From contig JASJAN010000020.1 of the NCBI GenBank assembly GCA_030066985.1, forward strand, positions 1-64,000: a stretch of 64,000 bases of DNA, read 5' to 3'. Below the pieces are notes generated by a model. It was given only the letters and a program-made list of their open reading frames with translations. It was not told where the DNA came from and searched no databases. Of this stretch, positions 62,608 to 64,000 are shown one piece after another. The position numbers and the translations under genes were made by a program. This stretch comes from Desulfobacterales bacterium. GTDB lineage: Bacteria; Desulfobacterota; Desulfobacteria; Desulfobacterales; JAHEIW01. Position 1 is the first letter of the stretch. Each line of letters starts with the position of its first letter.

Positions 62608-63567
62608 TTAATTCTCCAAGGAAGCGATTTTCAGCTCCATATGGCGGATACTGTCGTACCATTGGTCCCGGGTAGGGGTAAAACGATCGATCATCAATTC
62701 TGCCAGAATTTTTTGCCCATTTGCATCCTGATGCATGGAAAAAAGCACCTGGCGAATGCGATTTTTTAATTCTGGCGCCAAAAAGGGCGAGGCGACGATG
62801 GGCGGAATGCCATACGGCTCTGATTTGCGGATGATACGGGTTTTAGAGGTGAAAACCGGGTTTTTTCGGTGGTAATATTCCCATATCAGGCTGTCAACAG
62901 CAGCGCCGTCCACCAGGGATTTGGCCACGGCCATAATCGAGTTGTCGTGACTGTACGTATAGATCGTTTTGCTAAAAAACGTTTCGGGGCGCTCTCCCAA
63001 CTGACTGATCCAATAGGTGGGCACCAGTTTGCCGGTATTGGAGTCCGGATCGGTAAACGCGAAAACCGTTCCCCTGAGATCTTCAATATTGCGAAGTTGG
63101 CTGGTTTTATTAACAATCAGATAGGATTGATAAAAATGGCTCTTTTGAACTTCCGGGGTGGCCAATAATTCAAATCCAAATTTTTCCTTTCCGACCACAT
63201 AAGGCCCTGAACAGATAAATGCGATATCTATCTGACCCTTACCCAACAATTCATTTATTTCACCGTAGGTTTTGCGTTGAATAAAGTGCACGTCTCTACC
63301 GAGATGACGCCCAATATAGTCTAAAAGTTGCCGGTAATAGACAAACGTTTCCTTTGGTGAAATCATAGCCGCCACCGCAACTTTTAGATGATTATTTTGC
63401 GGTGACTGTGTTGCGGGCTTTTCGACCACCACGGTTTTGGAAAAATCAACGACCCGGATATCGGTTTCTGAGCCGCAGGCATACAGCCAAACTAGAGCCA
63501 CAAATATAGCGAGACTGAATATGAAAAGGTTTTTTTTAAAAATGGATCTATATTTGATGGTGCCCAT
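62608..63567 (-). CDS. PhnD-like periplasmic substrate-binding lipoprotein (ArrS/ArxX-like)
   Basis: 319-residue periplasmic binding protein of the PhnD type, with an N-terminal lipobox (VALVWLYAC, lipidation at C31) and the PhnD fold: KVAVAAMISPKETFVYYRQLLDYI, the binding-loop region IDIAFICSGPYVVGKEKFG, and GTVFAFTDPDSNTGKLVPTYW. The only other Cys (C119) sits in the loop where PhnD relatives bind the oxyanion. Arsenite-binding AioX-like relatives use a Cys there (recollection). It probably binds arsenate or arsenite and signals to the sigma-54 activator encoded four bases after it. ATG 63567 (SD AGAGGG) is chosen over the upstream TTG. Confidence 0.8.
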   Translation of the reverse strand: MGTIKYRSIFKKNLFIFSLAIFVALVWLYACGSETDIRVVDFSKTVVVEKPATQSPQNNHLKVAVAAMISPKETFVYYRQLLDYIGRHLGRDVHFIQRKTYGEINELLGKGQIDIAFICSGPYVVGKEKFGFELLATPEVQKSHFYQSYLIVNKTSQLRNIEDLRGTVFAFTDPDSNTGKLVPTYWISQLGERPETFFSKTIYTYSHDNSIMAVAKSLVDGAAVDSLIWEYYHRKNPVFTSKTRIIRKSEPYGIPPIVASPFLAPELKNRIRQVLFSMHQDANGQKILAELMIDRFTPTRDQWYDSIRHMELKIASLEN

Positions 63568-63704
63568 ATACGCCCTCTTCAAAGAGGTGGTTATGTGTTC
63601 TTCGAAAGGCGGGAAGTCTTCGCAGATTTCGTTTTATTAGAGGTAGATGAAGATCCACTGACTTATTGCCACATTGTGGTAGATTTTGTCAATAGAAATT
63701 TCAG

Positions 63705-64000
63705 TTAGGATACAAGCAGAAAAGACTTGCGGCTGAATTTGTGCAGCACCGGGGTGCCCATGCCGTGGCGAACCGCTTTGATAATGTGATCTTTATCAAG
63801 CGGAACCGTGCCGGCCAGCATGTGTACCGGCAGGTGCGCAAAAGCTTCCGCCACCATGGGTGTGCTGGGCCCCAGCAAAGCGGCCTTTGCCCGTTCATGA
63901 AGGTGGCTCAAAATCTCCTCGGTGGTATTGTTGAGGATGGATGTTGAGGTCAGCAGCAATACATCGGCCCAGTCGGTTAGCTTTTGATAAAAATCTTTGC
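63705..64000 (-). CDS. DUF364-like putative heavy-metal-chelation protein (5' end beyond window)
   Basis: C-terminal ~98 residues of a DUF364-type protein. Reading from the right edge: KLTDWADVLLLTSTSILNNT, then LLGPSTPMVAEAF and GTVPLDKDHIIKAV. These are signatures of the putative heavy-metal-chelation family, with a Rossmann-like fold. The start is not visible. It is oriented like the arr genes and separated from the PhnD-like gene by ~137 bases. Confidence 0.75.
   Translation of the reverse strand, partial: KDFYQKLTDWADVLLLTSTSILNNTTEEILSHLHERAKAALLGPSTPMVAEAFAHLPVHMLAGTVPLDKDHIIKAVRHGMGTPVLHKFSRKSFLLVS

Noticed and set aside
1-64000. CRISPR arrays, tRNA or rRNA genes, prophage or transposase genes
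   Set aside because: None was seen: no regularly spaced direct repeats with unique spacers, no cloverleaf-like segments noticed and no recombinase frames. A covariance-model scan was not possible here.

Overview
The window looks like part of a chromosome from an anaerobic Desulfobacterota (deltaproteobacterial) bacterium. This is inferred from gene content: multihaem cytochromes, NrfD-type membrane subunits, two Tat-exported molybdopterin reductases, CadC-like and MotAB proteins, and at least three genes whose frames stay open only if UGA is read as selenocysteine. No rRNA, tRNA, CRISPR array, transposase or phage gene was seen. I ran no searches; names rest on motifs, lengths, spacing and context.

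Layout. 1-3.2 kb: phosphate transporter (partial) and a PhoB/PhoR pair. 3.5-5.3 kb: a CadC-like metal sensor with a clear operator, then a metal-efflux permease with a UGA at its conserved Cys. 5.9-8.4 kb: FIST-PAS-phosphatase sensor. 8.5-11.6 kb: rplU-rpmA-obgE-nadD-rsfS, with a long lysine/alanine tail on L21. 12-14.6 kb: two PilZ proteins, one behind a c-di-GMP-I riboswitch. 18.7-22.7 kb: a rhodanese/thiol-redox island holding an ArsR-rhodanese fusion, a 577-residue rhodanese-DsbD fusion with two in-frame UGAs, a small thioredoxin-fold protein with one UGA, a MauE/DoxX protein and another rhodanese. 22.9-26 kb: marR-wrbA-pirin and a DmeF-like Ni/Co exporter. 26-28.7 kb: motAB. 29-34 kb: Fe-S/SCP2 protein, MlaC and an RND lipid exporter. 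34-41 kb: divergent SHMT, RraA-like and cyclase-like enzymes, DUF3786, DUF438-hemerythrin-PAS, ABM and a duplicated-domain protein.

41-47.4 kb is a periplasmic nitrate reductase operon (napD, napA, two tetrahaem cytochromes, a Tat-type Fe-S protein and NrfD) without NapC. 47.8-53 kb carries TauE/SafE, a rhodanese, a ModE-like regulator, MoaA, a MoeA-like protein and an FmdE protein, which fits molybdenum cofactor supply. 53.7-63.6 kb is an arsenate-respiration locus: arrA (RGRY motif), arrB, arrC (NrfD) and arrD (TorD chaperone), preceded by a receiver-like gene and a near-perfect sigma-54 promoter. Upstream lie a PhnD-like binding lipoprotein and a membrane-anchored sigma-54 activator that appear to form the control circuit.

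The most novel items are the Sec-containing redox/efflux proteins, the kinase-less arsenate control circuit, and a family of about 100-150 bp nested-palindrome intergenic elements with covarying arms (seven copies). A 238-bp MITE-like element with perfect 19-bp terminal inverted repeats is also present.
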